DNA of 64,000 nt from Alistipes communis (GCF_006542665.1 NZ_AP019735.1:3162001-3226000), one strand, 5' to 3'; shown: positions 43,408-53,354, numbered from the stretch's first letter. Translations and numbers: made by a program. The notes: generated by a model from the letters alone, not told the origin.

Positions 43408-44526
43408 TTAGCCTGCGATCACGCGCAGTTTCTTGCCCGTGAGTTTCTGAATATCGGCCAGCATGGGACGTTCGTCCGATGCACAGAAAGTCAGTGCCAT
43501 CCCCGAATGCCCCGCACGGCCCGTGCGGCCGATCCGGTGCACGTAGGTCTCGGCGACATCGGGCAAGTCGTAGTTGATGACCATTTCCAACTGATCGATA
43601 TCGATACCGCGCGCGGCGATGTCGGTCGCTACGATCACGCGCGTTTTTCCCGCCTTGAAATTCGACAGGGCGCGCTGGCGCGCCGTCTGCGACTTGTCGC
43701 CGTGGATCGCGTCGCAACCGATACCGGCCTTCGACACGATCCGCGCGATGCGGTCGGCACCGTGCTTCGTGCGCGAGAAGACCAGCACCGAACGGCCGTC
43801 GTTCTCTTTCAGCGCCGAGATCAGGGCCTGCTTCTTTTCGGGTTTCTCCACGTAGCAGAGCCGCTGCTCGATCGTATCGACCACCGACGCCACCGGTTCG
43901 ACGGCGACGCGCACGGGATCGTTCAGCAGATCGGCGGCCAACCGTTCGATCGTCTTGGGCATCGTCGCCGAGAAGAGCAACGTCTGGCGCTGTCCGGGAA
44001 GCAACGGCAGCAAGCGCCGGATGTCGTGGATGAATCCCATGTCGAGCATCCGGTCGGCCTCGTCGAGTACGAAAAATTCGATCTGCTTCAACGAGATATG
44101 CCCCTGCCCGATCAAGTCGAGCAGACGCCCCGGCGTAGCTGTCAGCACATCGACGCCGCGCTTCAAGCAGTCGATCTGCGGACGCTGGTTCACGCCGCCG
44201 AAAACGACGCAGGTACGCAGCGGCGTGTACTTGGCGTAGTCGCCGAGCGACTCGTCGATCTGCAACGCCAGTTCGCGCGTGGGCGTGAGGATCAGCGCCC
44301 GGATCGGACGTCCGCGGCCGACGGGCGGCCGACGCAGCAGGTTCGCCAGAACAGGCAGCGCGAAGGCTGCCGTCTTGCCCGTACCCGTCTGGGCCGTACC
44401 GAGGATATCCCGGCCTTCCAAAGCGGCGGGGATCGCCTGCATCTGAATGGGCGTGGGTCGTTCGTATTCCTTGTCCCGCAATGCGCGCAACAGCGCATTC
44501 GGCAAATTCAATTCCTGAAAATTCAT
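43408..44526 (-). CDS. DEAD-box RNA helicase (RhlE-like)
   Basis: 372 aa from ATG 44,526 ([16 protein letters not shown]), where the Q motif begins; an open frame 53 codons longer has no family match. Motifs in order: Q (ERPTPIQ), I ([11 protein letters not shown]), Ia (PTRELALQ), Ib (TPGRLLDL), II (DEAD), III (SAT), V ([11 protein letters not shown]), VI ([10 protein letters not shown]). No C-terminal extension, unlike CsdA/DeaD. RNA remodelling in ribosome assembly or decay. The 345-nt stretch upstream to 44,871 shows no gene or clear signal. Confidence 0.95.
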   Translation of the reverse strand: MNFQELNLPNALLRALRDKEYERPTPIQMQAIPAALEGRDILGTAQTGTGKTAAFALPVLANLLRRPPVGRGRPIRALILTPTRELALQIDESLGDYAKYTPLRTCVVFGGVNQRPQIDCLKRGVDVLTATPGRLLDLIGQGHISLKQIEFFVLDEADRMLDMGFIHDIRRLLPLLPGQRQTLLFSATMPKTIERLAADLLNDPVRVAVEPVASVVDTIEQRLCYVEKPEKKQALISALKENDGRSVLVFSRTKHGADRIARIVSKAGIGCDAIHGDKSQTARQRALSNFKAGKTRVIVATDIAARGIDIDQLEMVINYDLPDVAETYVHRIGRTGRAGHSGMALTFCASDERPMLADIQKLTGKKLRVIAG

Positions 44527-44871
44527 GTATTTATCCGTGAGTCCGACGTAAGATAAGTTTATCGATAATTGTAAAGTCGTGTGAATATGGAATCTCGCCG
44601 AACTCGTATTACGGCATCCTGCGGAGCCGGATTTCATATTGACATTTCCCGTAAACACCCGTTGCGGGCGCTTCACCCTTCGCACCTTCGCTTCGCCGGC
44701 CGGATCGATACCTTACGACGCGCTTCCCGCCCTTCGGTTCGGGCTGTCGGATTCGACGGATTCGTAATAAAATAACGGGGAGAAGAGCGGCTCCGAAAGC
44801 CGGCGCGAAAGATTATTACGCCGTAAAGATAGGTATAATTTCCCGAATAAACAAATTTTGGACGAAACTTC

Positions 44872-46059
44872 CTATGACGGCTGCGTCCCGTAGGCTTTCA
44901 GCGCCAACCGTTTCACCAGCAGGACGAAGCCGCCCGTGAGGATCAGGTTGAGCACGATCGTCAGCACCGAGACGATCAGCACCGGGCCGCCGAGGTTATA
45001 CCCCAGCGCGATGAAGATCACGCCGGCGCCCACTTCGCCGCGTGTGAACATACCGATCGAAAGCGCCAGCCGCTCGCTCAGTTTGCGGTCGCGGTAGAAA
45101 AAGACGGGAAAGAGCTTGCCGAGATTCGACAGCAGCGAGACGATCAGCACATGCACGGCGATCGTCCCCCACGACATCATGGGCTGCGAGCCCGTCACCG
45201 AATGATGGCCGGACAATGCCTCGGCGTGCTGCACGCCGATGAACAGCGGCATACTGACGCCGACCAGAAACATGAACAGGAACGACACGAACGACGACGC
45301 GCGCGCCTCGGCCGCCGAATCCACATGGCGGTGACGCATCGTCATGCCCAATACGAAGGCAGGCAGGAGCACCTCGATATGAATGCCGCCCGACTCGCCG
45401 AACAGCGAAGCGGTGAGCGCGTAAAGCCCCTGCGTAAGTGCAAAAACGACGACGGCGTAGAGCAGGATCGATTTCCAGTCCTGCCGCAGGTCGTAATGCC
45501 CCAGTTTCCGCCATCCCGCGACCAGCAACAGCGTCACGATCGCCACGACGACGAACATCTGCCATTGAAGGCCGATCATCGCTATTTGCAGGGGAATCAT
45601 CAGCAGGATGGTGTCCAGGTCGTCGAAAATCGCCAGCACCTGGATCTTGCGGTACATCCAACTCGATTTGAGGTGCAGCGCCGCCAGCATCGTGAAGAGG
45701 ATACCGGCCGAGGTCGGGGCGGCGAACCGGCTCAGCAGCAGGTTCTCCTTCCATGCTTCGGCGTCGCCCCAGTAGACGGACGGGAGCATCACGAACATGT
45801 AGTAGAGCGTAATGAAAATCCACGGCACGGCGGCCGTGGCCATTGCGATGAAATAGTCGCTTACATAGGAGCGCCACTCGCCCTTTTCGATCTCGAACTC
45901 CCGGCCGACGTTGATCATGATAAACGCCAGACAGACGTACAACAGCGTATCGGAGCACATCTTGAACGAAGTGTAATCGGCACCCAGCAGCCCCGGCAGC
46001 AATTGCGAGGCGACGAGCCCCAATACGAGTAAAAGGGAAAAGGTAAGGACTTTTTTCAT
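44872..46059 (-). CDS. Cation:proton antiporter, CPA2-like
   Basis: 395 aa from ATG 46,059 (MKKVLTFSLLLVLGLV). A longer frame exists but its first 57 residues are Arg/Ala-rich and non-membrane. About 10-12 membrane helices, with FDDLDTILLMIPLQIAMIGL (acidic pair in a helix, a possible ion site) near 180 and a family-typical GMFTRGEVGAGVIFIALG near 335. Sodium/proton exchange is the likely role, but specificity is unknown. The upstream region has two tandem repeats carrying promoter-like boxes. Confidence 0.85.
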   Translation of the reverse strand: MKKVLTFSLLLVLGLVASQLLPGLLGADYTSFKMCSDTLLYVCLAFIMINVGREFEIEKGEWRSYVSDYFIAMATAAVPWIFITLYYMFVMLPSVYWGDAEAWKENLLLSRFAAPTSAGILFTMLAALHLKSSWMYRKIQVLAIFDDLDTILLMIPLQIAMIGLQWQMFVVVAIVTLLLVAGWRKLGHYDLRQDWKSILLYAVVVFALTQGLYALTASLFGESGGIHIEVLLPAFVLGMTMRHRHVDSAAEARASSFVSFLFMFLVGVSMPLFIGVQHAEALSGHHSVTGSQPMMSWGTIAVHVLIVSLLSNLGKLFPVFFYRDRKLSERLALSIGMFTRGEVGAGVIFIALGYNLGGPVLIVSVLTIVLNLILTGGFVLLVKRLALKAYGTQPS

Positions 46060-46231
46060 AATCAATCTTGTCGGTTCCGACGCGGTTCGGTCCGCGCGGC
46101 CGGCCGAGGCGGCTTTCCCCTCCTTCGGCTCCGCCCATGCGGGCAAGTATCGCCCGATCGCCACCGAAGCGGAATCCATCCGCAGGAGGGCTTCTCCCGC
46201 AGCCCGTGCGGCCCGCCGTCCCATCCGCATG

Positions 46232-46372
46232 CAAAGATACGAAAAGTCGAGCGCAGAAGCAAGCGTTAGCTTGATTATGCCGAGACGGAGTATCTAAGAC
46301 ACAGTCAAAGATACGAAAAGTCGAGCGCAGAAGCAAGCGTTAGCTTGATTATGCCGAGCGGGAGTATCTAAG
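46232..46372. repeat. Two tandem copies of a 67-bp promoter-bearing repeat
   Basis: 46,232-46,298 and 46,306-46,372 are near-identical (period 74 nt; only the sequence near CCGAGACGG/CCGAGCGGG differs). Each copy begins CAAAGATACGAAAAGTCGAG. On the minus strand that is a TATCTTTG -7 box preceded at 19 nt by TTGC, which would fire toward the antiporter gene. The rest of 46,060-46,454 contains no other visible feature. I recall a similar sequence near other Alistipes/Bacteroides genes. Confidence 0.75.
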
Positions 46373-46454
46373 GCGAAGCCGAAAACTATTAAGGCACTTC
46401 GGCCGATCTGTCCCGAAATTCACCCGATAACCGCAAAAAAGAGGCCGCAATGCC

Positions 46455-46943
46455 TCAGAAAAGTTCCTGTTGACCGTCGCACCACAAGTTGATCCGCTCC
46501 GCCTTGCAGCGCCGCGCATAATCCCAGGTATAGCGCGTCCCTCCCTTGCCGCCGTCGAACCATGCCACGACGGCGGCCGACCGCTCCACCATAAACTCGT
46601 CGCGGCGCAGGTAACAACGCGGTTCATAACGCGGAGCGAGCGTCGCCACCTCGTCCGCCCGATCGAGAATCCGCATATATCGGAGGCGATCCGCCTCCGG
46701 AAAACGATCCGCCTGCCCGGGGAAAGGAACGGCGCAGCAGAGCCACAATCCGGGCAGTTCCCCGCGCAGGGCGAGCACCGCCTCGGCGGCCGCGAGGTCG
46801 AATCCCAGGGCCATGCCGCTCCAAAACACACGGAAACCCCGGCCGTACAGCTCCCGCACGACGGCACGCAATGCGTCGTCGCACTCGCCGTCGTAGCGTC
46901 GATGTCCGGTAAATGCCGCCGTATGTTCCCTCGATCGATCCAT
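46455..46943 (-). CDS. SLOG-superfamily (DUF1273/YpsA-like) protein
   Basis: 162 aa from ATG 46,943 (MDRSREHTAAFTGHRRYDG). FTGHRR at the N-terminus and WSGMALGFDLAAAEAVLAL near residue 45 are the SLOG nucleotide-binding signature. VAWFDGGKGGTRYTWDYA near 130 closes the pocket. SLOG proteins bind nucleotides or NAD-type ligands, and some act in stress or phage response. Its role here is unknown. Confidence 0.82.
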   Translation of the reverse strand: MDRSREHTAAFTGHRRYDGECDDALRAVVRELYGRGFRVFWSGMALGFDLAAAEAVLALRGELPGLWLCCAVPFPGQADRFPEADRLRYMRILDRADEVATLAPRYEPRCYLRRDEFMVERSAAVVAWFDGGKGGTRYTWDYARRCKAERINLWCDGQQELF

Positions 46944-47041
46944 TCGGTACGTCCGCTTCGTGCGGGAATGATGCTGCAAGTTACGCTTTTGGTCTGAACT
47001 TTGCAATCGTAGCGGGTGAATTTCAAATACATTTTGCCACT

Positions 47042-47236
47042 ATGAAAGGTTCTTGTTTTTTCGCGATGCTGGGCGGTATGGTGCTCGGCTCGGTCATTAC
47101 CCTGCTGGCTACCCCGAAGTCGGGAGCCGAAGTGCGGGGACAGATCAAAGATCTCGTAAACCGCGAAGCCCGGAAAGTCCGCGACAAATACCACGAGGTC
47201 GAGGGTAAGGTCGAAGAAGCCGCCGCCAAAAAGTAA
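47042..47236 (+). CDS. YtxH-domain membrane protein
   Basis: 64 aa from ATG 47,042. One membrane helix (FFAMLGGMVLGSVITLLATP) with GAEVR, then a basic amphipathic coiled tail (LVNREARKVRDKYHEVEGKVEEAAAKK). YtxH-type small membrane protein, often stress-linked. 9 nt before the next gene, probably one operon. Confidence 0.85.
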   Translation: MKGSCFFAMLGGMVLGSVITLLATPKSGAEVRGQIKDLVNREARKVRDKYHEVEGKVEEAAAKK

Positions 47237-47245
47237 TTCGCAGCC

Positions 47246-47557
47246 ATGTATTCCGACTCCACCGAACGCTCCTTCGCCGGCGCACTCGTATTCTTCCTCG
47301 TCATGGCCCTTTCGGCCTACGTCCTGCTGGTGACGGCGCTCGTATTCTGGCTGGCCGAACTGCTCGGGTCGCTGCCGCTGGCAGCGGTTCTGCTGGGCGG
47401 ATTCACGCTGCTGATCGCTCTGCTCACCTACCAGCTGGCCGTCCGCGACGCCATCGCACGGCTGCGCGAACGTTGGGAAGTCGTCTACGAGGTCATGCGA
47501 ACCGTCCACGACGGGTATCGGCGCGTGTCGGGATTCCTTCACCGGCTCCTGTGGTAA
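47246..47557 (+). CDS. Phage holin family (DUF1469-type) membrane protein
   Basis: 103 aa. Two membrane helices (about 10-36 and 39-63), then a charged amphipathic tail. Matches Actinobacteria/Bacteroidetes 'holin superfamily III' proteins that pair with YtxH proteins on chromosomes; not a sign of a prophage. Terminator 24 nt downstream. Confidence 0.8.
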   Translation: MYSDSTERSFAGALVFFLVMALSAYVLLVTALVFWLAELLGSLPLAAVLLGGFTLLIALLTYQLAVRDAIARLRERWEVVYEVMRTVHDGYRRVSGFLHRLLW

Positions 47558-47580
47558 GGCCCCGCGCCGCCACGCAACCG

Positions 47581-47614
47581 AAAACGCCGGACTGTCGATG
47601 CAGTCCGGCGTTTT
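47581..47614. terminator. Bidirectional intrinsic terminator
   Basis: Perfect 14-bp stem AAAACGCCGGACTG / CAGTCCGGCGTTTT with a 6-nt loop. Between convergent operons. Confidence 0.85.
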
Positions 47615-47632
47615 CGGTCTATATACCGCCGC

Positions 47633-49363
47633 TTAACAGAGCGTCTCCGACTCGATCTTCTTGAACAGCTCCACGTCGGCGGCCGTCGAAGCCATGACGT
47701 AGGCGTAAGCCTCTTCGATCTTCGAGGCGGCGAGTTTTCCGTAGATTTCGGCCGAAAGGAGGTACTCCTCACGATCTCCGGCCTGCAACGCCAACAGGTG
47801 CGTAATGGCCAGGTAACCGGCCATTTCGACCAGACGGCGGGCATGGAGTTCCTTGAAGCCGCAGGTCTCCTTCTCGATCTGCTCGACATGGGCGACCGCC
47901 TCCTCGAACTTCGCGCGCAGCGAGACGAGCCGCTCCACGAGCGGCTGCACGGCCTCGATATGCCCGGCTTCCTCGTAACGCTTGATCTGTTCGAGATAGG
48001 TGCCCTTAGTCACGTGGTTGATCGCCGCCACGACCTGCAACTGCGACGTGCCCTCGTAGATATTCATGATACGGGCGTCGCGGTAGAGCCGTTCGCAGGC
48101 ATAATCCTTCATGAAACCCGAACCGCCGTGAATCTGGATCGCGTCGTAGGCCATCTGGTTGGCGTACTCCGACGAGAAGAGTTTCAGCAGCGGCGTGAAG
48201 CCGTCGGCCAGTTTGTTGTAGTATTTCATCTCCTGGCGCTCCTCCGCTTCGAGCGGACGCTCGTGCGAGATATGGGTGTACTGCTTGTAGATCTCCACGA
48301 AACGGGTCGTCTCGTAGAGCAGCGCACGCACGCCCTGCGTCTTGGCCTTCATGTTCGACAGCATCTCCGAAATCGCGGCGAAGCGGATAATGTTCTTGCC
48401 GAACTGCGCACGCTCGTTGGCGTATTTCAGCGCTTCGCGGTAGGCCGCTTCACACAACCCCACCGACTGCGCGCCGATACCCAGACGGGCGGCGTTCATC
48501 AGCGACATCACATATTTGATGAGGCCCATCTTACGGTCGCCGACCAACTGTGCCGGAGCGTTGGTGAAGACCAGCTCGCACGTGGGCGAGCCCTTGATTC
48601 CGAGCTTGTTCTCGATGCGGCGCACCTTCACGCCGCCGTCGCGCTTGTCGTAGACGAGCATCGACAGGCCGCGGGCGTCGGTCGTACCCTCCTCGGTACG
48701 GGCCAGCACCAGCGATACGTCGCCGTCGCCGTTGGTGATGAAACGCTTCACGCCGTTCAGGAGCCATGTGCCCTTCTGCTCCGACCACGTGGCCTTCAAC
48801 ATCACGGCTCCCAGATCCGAACCGGCATCCGGCTCCGTGAGATCCATCGCACAGGTCGCACCGGCCGAAACCCACGGCAGGTACTTCTGTTTGAGCTCCT
48901 CCGAGGCGAACTCGTTGAGCGTCTCGGCGCAGTCCTGCAAGCCCCAGATATTCTCGAAGCCGGCATCGGCGCGCGCCACCATCTCGTTGGTCATCACGAA
49001 GCAGAGCAGCGGGAAATTCAGGCCGTCGTACTTGCGCGGCAACGTCAGACCGCTCAGGCCGGCCTTGACGACCGCGTCCAGATTGCGCTGCGTGCCCTCG
49101 GCGTAGACCACATGGTCGTTCACCACCTTCGGCCCCTCGTGATCCACGCTCTCGGCGTTGGGGGCGATCACGTCGCCGCACACCTCGCCCGCGATCGCCA
49201 ACACCTTGCGGTAGGAGTCCATGGCGTCTTCGAAATTCTGCGGCGCATAATCATAGGTGTCCTTCTCGGCGAATCCGCGCTCTTTCAGTTCCACGATCTT
49301 ACGCATCAGCGGATGCTCGAGGTGGTACTGCAAATCCTTGTTATCTAAAAAGAAATTAGCCAT
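47633..49363 (-). CDS. Acyl-CoA dehydrogenase
   Basis: 576 aa, longer than the usual 380 because of a C-terminal helical domain (DUF-type ACAD extension). FAD/substrate signature TCAMDLTEPDAGSDLGAVMLKA near 155-176, WLLNGVKRFITNGDGD near 190, and a later AARLGIGAQSVG. A catalytic Glu in the late helix was not assigned. It oxidises an acyl-CoA with electrons to the EtfA/EtfB encoded right upstream. Overlaps the etfA stop by one nucleotide (TAATG). The substrate is unknown. Confidence 0.93.
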   Translation of the reverse strand: MANFFLDNKDLQYHLEHPLMRKIVELKERGFAEKDTYDYAPQNFEDAMDSYRKVLAIAGEVCGDVIAPNAESVDHEGPKVVNDHVVYAEGTQRNLDAVVKAGLSGLTLPRKYDGLNFPLLCFVMTNEMVARADAGFENIWGLQDCAETLNEFASEELKQKYLPWVSAGATCAMDLTEPDAGSDLGAVMLKATWSEQKGTWLLNGVKRFITNGDGDVSLVLARTEEGTTDARGLSMLVYDKRDGGVKVRRIENKLGIKGSPTCELVFTNAPAQLVGDRKMGLIKYVMSLMNAARLGIGAQSVGLCEAAYREALKYANERAQFGKNIIRFAAISEMLSNMKAKTQGVRALLYETTRFVEIYKQYTHISHERPLEAEERQEMKYYNKLADGFTPLLKLFSSEYANQMAYDAIQIHGGSGFMKDYACERLYRDARIMNIYEGTSQLQVVAAINHVTKGTYLEQIKRYEEAGHIEAVQPLVERLVSLRAKFEEAVAHVEQIEKETCGFKELHARRLVEMAGYLAITHLLALQAGDREEYLLSAEIYGKLAASKIEEAYAYVMASTAADVELFKKIESETLC

Positions 49364-50382
49364 TACTTCGAGTTTTGTTTGTAATACTTAATCATCTTGG
49401 GGATCACCTCGTTGACGTCGCCCGTAATGGCGAAATCGGCGATCTTGCAGATCGGCGCCTCCGCGTCGGTGTTGATCGAAATGATCATCGACGACTGATC
49501 CATGCCCGCCGTGTGCTGGATCTGGCCCGAAATACCGCAGGCGATGTAGAGTTTCGGACGCACGGTGACACCCGTCTGCCCCACCTGACGCGCATGTTCG
49601 GCGAAGCCCGCGTCGACGGCCGCACGGCTGGCGCCCACCTCGGCGCCCAGCACCTCGGCCAGTTCGTGCACGAGCTTGAAGTTCTCCTTCGAACCCATCC
49701 CGTAGCCGCCGGCCACGATCACGCCCGCACCCTTGATGTTGATTTTGCGCTCCTCGATCTGGCGGTCGATGATCTTCACCGCCAAATCCGTATCCTGCAC
49801 CATCGGACGCCAGTCGATCGGCTTCACCTCGCCGGCGCCCGCTTTGGCGGCGTATTCCTTGCGCATCACGCCCTCGCGGACGGTCGCCATCTGCGGACGG
49901 TGGTCGGGATTGACGATCGTGGCGATGATGTTGCCGCCGAAGGCGGGACGAATCTGGTAGAGCAGGTTCTTATAGTCGGTCTTGGTCTTAGGATCGGTGT
50001 GGTCGCCGATCACGAGCTGCGTGCAGTCGGCTGTCAGACCGCTGTGCAGCGCCGACGACACGCGCGGCGCGAAATCACGGCCCACGGGCGTCGCACCGAA
50101 CAGGGCGATCTGCGGCTTCTCCTGCCGGATCAGGCCGCACAGCACAGCCGTATGGGGCAGCGTGCGGAACGGCGCGAAGATCTCGTCGTCGGCCACCCAG
50201 ACCGTGTCGGCGCCGTATTTGGCCAGCTCCTTCTCGATGCCGGCGACGCCGTGCCCCAGCACTACGGCTTCGAGCTTGACGCCCAGCTCGTCGGCCAGCT
50301 CCCGGCCCTTGGTCAGCAATTCCAGGCTCACGTCGGCGACCGCGCCGTTTTCGAGCTCGATATAGACAAATATGTTGTTCAT
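49363..50382 (-). CDS. etfA: Electron transfer flavoprotein alpha subunit
   Basis: 339 aa. C-terminal FAD domain with VIVAGGYGMGSKENFKL near 220, VGASRAAVDAG near 253, and LYIACGISGQIQHTAGMDQSSMIISINTD near 280-308. Heterodimer with EtfB; passes electrons from the acyl-CoA dehydrogenase. 20 nt after etfB; same operon as the dehydrogenase. Confidence 0.96.
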   Translation of the reverse strand: MNNIFVYIELENGAVADVSLELLTKGRELADELGVKLEAVVLGHGVAGIEKELAKYGADTVWVADDEIFAPFRTLPHTAVLCGLIRQEKPQIALFGATPVGRDFAPRVSSALHSGLTADCTQLVIGDHTDPKTKTDYKNLLYQIRPAFGGNIIATIVNPDHRPQMATVREGVMRKEYAAKAGAGEVKPIDWRPMVQDTDLAVKIIDRQIEERKINIKGAGVIVAGGYGMGSKENFKLVHELAEVLGAEVGASRAAVDAGFAEHARQVGQTGVTVRPKLYIACGISGQIQHTAGMDQSSMIISINTDAEAPICKIADFAITGDVNEVIPKMIKYYKQNSK

Positions 50383-50402
50383 AACAGAATATCCTCCGAT
50401 CT

Positions 50403-51281
50403 TTAACCGAGCGTGTGGCTCGCAATGAGTTCAACCATCAGTGATTCGATATCGGCATCGGCCGCCGTGAGCCGCTTGGACTCCTTGGCCTGGAAAACGA
50501 CGTTCTCGATCTTCTTGACCTTCGTCGGCGAGCCGACAAGCCCCAGCTGCGTCTCGTCGGGATCGACATCGGCCGCCGCCAGCTCGACGATCTGCAAATA
50601 CGCTTTCGCCGAGGCCATCGCCGAAGCCATGCAGTCGGGAGCGGCCGCAATCTCGGACTTGGTCTGCGCGAACTTGTACTTCATCACGCGCTTGGCATTC
50701 TGCGGACGGCATTCGGGCGCTGAGCCGTTGACGGTCATCACCAGCGGCAGCGGGCATTCGACGATCTCCGTACCGTGTTCCAGACGGCGCTTGACAACCA
50801 GCGAGTCCGCCTTGATTTCGAGCAGCTCCTCGGCATAGGTCACCTGCGGCCAGCCCAGCTTCTCGGCCACCTGCGGCCCCACCTGCGCCGTATCGCCGTC
50901 GATCGCCTGACGACCTGCGACGATCACGTCGGGACAAATTTTGCGCAGCGCGCACGACAGCGCATAGGAGGTCGCCAGCGTATCGGCACCCGCGAACTTG
51001 CGGTCGGTCAGCAGATAACCGCCGTCGGCGCCGCGGAACATGGCGTCGCGGATGATGTCGGCTGCACGCGGGGGACCCATGGTCAGGATATGCACGGTCG
51101 AACCCTCCGTCTCGTCCTTCAAAGCGAGCGCCATTTCGAGGGCGTTCAAATCCTCGGGATTGAAGATTGCCGGCAGAGCGGCGCGGTTGACCGTCCCTTC
51201 GGGCGTCATCGCATCCTTACCCACGTTGCGGGTATCGGGCACCTGCTTTGCCAATACAACGATTTTCAACGCTTTTTTCAT
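50403..51281 (-). CDS. etfB: Electron transfer flavoprotein beta subunit
   Basis: 292 aa. IVVLAKQVPDTRNVGKDAM at the start, NPEDLNALEMALALKD near 43, and the signature GRQAIDGDTAQVGPQVAEKLG near 122-142. First gene of the etfB-etfA-ACAD operon. Confidence 0.96.
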   Translation of the reverse strand: MKKALKIVVLAKQVPDTRNVGKDAMTPEGTVNRAALPAIFNPEDLNALEMALALKDETEGSTVHILTMGPPRAADIIRDAMFRGADGGYLLTDRKFAGADTLATSYALSCALRKICPDVIVAGRQAIDGDTAQVGPQVAEKLGWPQVTYAEELLEIKADSLVVKRRLEHGTEIVECPLPLVMTVNGSAPECRPQNAKRVMKYKFAQTKSEIAAAPDCMASAMASAKAYLQIVELAAADVDPDETQLGLVGSPTKVKKIENVVFQAKESKRLTAADADIESLMVELIASHTLG

Positions 51282-51320
51282 TCGTATAGTTTTAAGTTAG
51301 CATTGTATATTCACGAAAAA

Positions 51321-51349
51321 CGGCAGGTTTCCCACCGGAAAACCCGCCG
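51321..51349 (-). terminator. Intrinsic terminator of the OmpA-family gene
   Basis: On the minus strand CGGCGGGTTTTCC...GGAAACCTGCCG with one mismatch, followed by TTTTT; just after the OmpA-like gene stop. Confidence 0.6.
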
Positions 51350-51355
51350 AAAATC

Positions 51356-52051
51356 CTATTGGAGCGTCCCCTCCTGCGCCTGCCGGATCATCGCCTGACC
51401 GGCCGAGATATAAACCTCGACGCGGCGGTTGGCCGCCCGGCCCTCGGCCGTATCGTTCGAGGCGACCGGCTCGGTATAGGCCTTGCCCTCGACTTTGAGG
51501 AAGCGGTTCGAGGCGATTCCTTTCGTCTCCAAATAGTTGCGAACGGCCTGCGCACGTTCGAGCGAAATACGCTCGTTGACCGCGAGCGTCCCCGTGCTGT
51601 CGGTATGGCCGAAAACGGTCACGTCCGTATCGGGATTCTGCAACAGGCTGATGGCGAACTTGTCGAGCGCAGCCTTCGCCGAAGCGTTGAGCGCCGTCCC
51701 GTTGGTCGGGAAGAGAATGCCCGTGTCGAAGGTTACCTTGATGGCGTCCAGCCCGTTGGTATCGGTCACCGTTTCGACTTCGGCCCCCTCGATAGCCGCC
51801 AATTCGGCCTTCTGCTTCTCCATCTTGCGGCCGATCAGCGCACCGGCCGTCGCGCCGAGCGCCAGCCCTACGCCGGCACCGATCGCAGCGCCCTTGCCGC
51901 CGCCGGCCAACGCACCGATACCGGCGCCGACGGCCGTGCCGCCTCCGCCGCCGATGAGGCCGCCTTTGAGCGTCCCCGACATCGACGCGCAGCCGCCGGC
52001 CACCATCATCGCCGCAGCGCACGTCACGCACAGCAAAGAGATTCGTCTCAT
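51356..52051 (-). CDS. OmpA-family lipoprotein with glycine zipper
   Basis: 231 aa. Lipoprotein signal ending MMVAGGC (Cys at about 21). A glycine-zipper stretch follows at about 28-75 (GGLIGGGGGTAVGAGIGALAGG). Then an OmpA peptidoglycan-binding domain from about 105: FDTGILFPTNGTALN, GHTDSTGTLAVNERISLERAQAV, and the closing GRAANRRVEVYI. YiaD-like: anchors outer membrane to cell wall. Confidence 0.92.
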   Translation of the reverse strand: MRRISLLCVTCAAAMMVAGGCASMSGTLKGGLIGGGGGTAVGAGIGALAGGGKGAAIGAGVGLALGATAGALIGRKMEKQKAELAAIEGAEVETVTDTNGLDAIKVTFDTGILFPTNGTALNASAKAALDKFAISLLQNPDTDVTVFGHTDSTGTLAVNERISLERAQAVRNYLETKGIASNRFLKVEGKAYTEPVASNDTAEGRAANRRVEVYISAGQAMIRQAQEGTLQ

Positions 52052-52088
52052 AGAATATTCAATATTTTGATATCGTCAATACGTCTAT

Positions 52089-53354
52089 CTACTGCCGAAC
52101 GATCGTCTCGTCGCGGTCTGGCCCGACCGAAATGATCGCCACGGGCACGCCCGTCTCGCGTTCGATATATTCCACATAGGTCTTGAACTCGGCAGGAAAA
52201 TCCTCGTAACGGCGCACCTGCTTCAAATCGGTTTTCCACCCCTTGAACTCACGGTAGACGGGTTTCACGTCGTCCTGAATGTCGTAGGGGAACTCCGTCA
52301 CGCGACGGCCGTCGATCTCGTAGGCCTCGGCCACCTTGATCGTATCGAAATCGTTCATCACGTCGGCCTTCATCATGATGAGTTTCGTCACGCCGTCGAC
52401 CATGATGGCATATTTGAGCGCCACCATATCGAGCCAGCCGCAACGACGCTTGCGCCCCGTCACCGCACCGAACTCATGACCGAGCCGGCACAGTGCCTCG
52501 CCCGTCTCGTCGAACAACTCCGTCGGGAAAGGCCCGCTGCCCACGCGCGTACAATAGGCCTTGAAGATGCCGTAGACCTCGCCGATACGGTTGGGGCCGA
52601 TGCCGAGGCCCGTGCAGGCGCCCGCACAGATCGTATTCGAAGAGGTCACGAACGGGTACGAACCGAAATCGACGTCGAGCAGCGTACCCTGTGCGCCTTC
52701 GGCCAGAATGGCCTTGTCTTCGGCGAGGAAGCGGTTGATTTCGTGCTCGCTGTCGATGATGCGGAACTTTTTGAGGTATTCGATCCCCTCGAACCACTGT
52801 CGTTCCAGTTCGTCGATATCGTAGTTGTAACCCAGCGATTCGAGAATGTTCTCGTGACGCGCCTTGGCCACTTCGTAAATCTTCTTGAAGTCGAGGAAGA
52901 TGTCGCCCACACGCACGCCGTTGCGGCTGATCTTGTCCGTATAGGTCGGGCCGATGCCCTTGCCCGTGGTGCCGATTTTCGAACTGCCCTTCGCCGCTTC
53001 GAACGCAGCGTCCAGCACGCGGTGCGTGGGCAGGATCAGGTGCGCCTTTTTCGAGATGTAGAGCCGCTCCGTCAGGTCGTGGCCGCTGCGGGCCAGTGCC
53101 TCGGCCTCCTCCTTGAAGAGGATCGGGTCGAGCACCACGCCGTTGCCAATCACGTTGACCTTATCGCCCTGAAATATACCCGAAGGGATCGAACGCAACA
53201 CGTACTTCTCCCCGTTGAACTCCAATGTATGCCCGGCATTGGGGCCACCCTGAAAGCGGGCCACGACCTGATAATGGGGGGTCAACACATCGACCACTTT
53301 GCCTTTTCCTTCGTCGCCCCACTGCAAACCGAGAATGACATCGACTTTTTTCAT
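52089..53354 (-). CDS. purA: Adenylosuccinate synthetase
   Basis: 421 aa from ATG 53,354 (MKKVDVILGLQWGDEGKGKVVDVL). Catalytic GDEGKGK, GPNAGHT near 41, and TTGKGIGPTYTDK near 124-136. GTP plus IMP plus Asp to adenylosuccinate, in AMP synthesis. An upstream in-frame ATG (9 residues more) is less likely. Confidence 0.97.
   Translation of the reverse strand: MKKVDVILGLQWGDEGKGKVVDVLTPHYQVVARFQGGPNAGHTLEFNGEKYVLRSIPSGIFQGDKVNVIGNGVVLDPILFKEEAEALARSGHDLTERLYISKKAHLILPTHRVLDAAFEAAKGSSKIGTTGKGIGPTYTDKISRNGVRVGDIFLDFKKIYEVAKARHENILESLGYNYDIDELERQWFEGIEYLKKFRIIDSEHEINRFLAEDKAILAEGAQGTLLDVDFGSYPFVTSSNTICAGACTGLGIGPNRIGEVYGIFKAYCTRVGSGPFPTELFDETGEALCRLGHEFGAVTGRKRRCGWLDMVALKYAIMVDGVTKLIMMKADVMNDFDTIKVAEAYEIDGRRVTEFPYDIQDDVKPVYREFKGWKTDLKQVRRYEDFPAEFKTYVEYIERETGVPVAIISVGPDRDETIVRQ

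Noticed and set aside
47246..47557. Prophage indicated by a holin-like gene
   Set aside because: Holin-superfamily proteins paired with YtxH proteins are normal chromosomal genes in Bacteroidetes; no other phage gene is near.
47798..49348. 516-codon plus-strand frame opposite the acyl-CoA dehydrogenase
   Set aside because: Antisense shadow with repetitive Arg/His/Leu composition.
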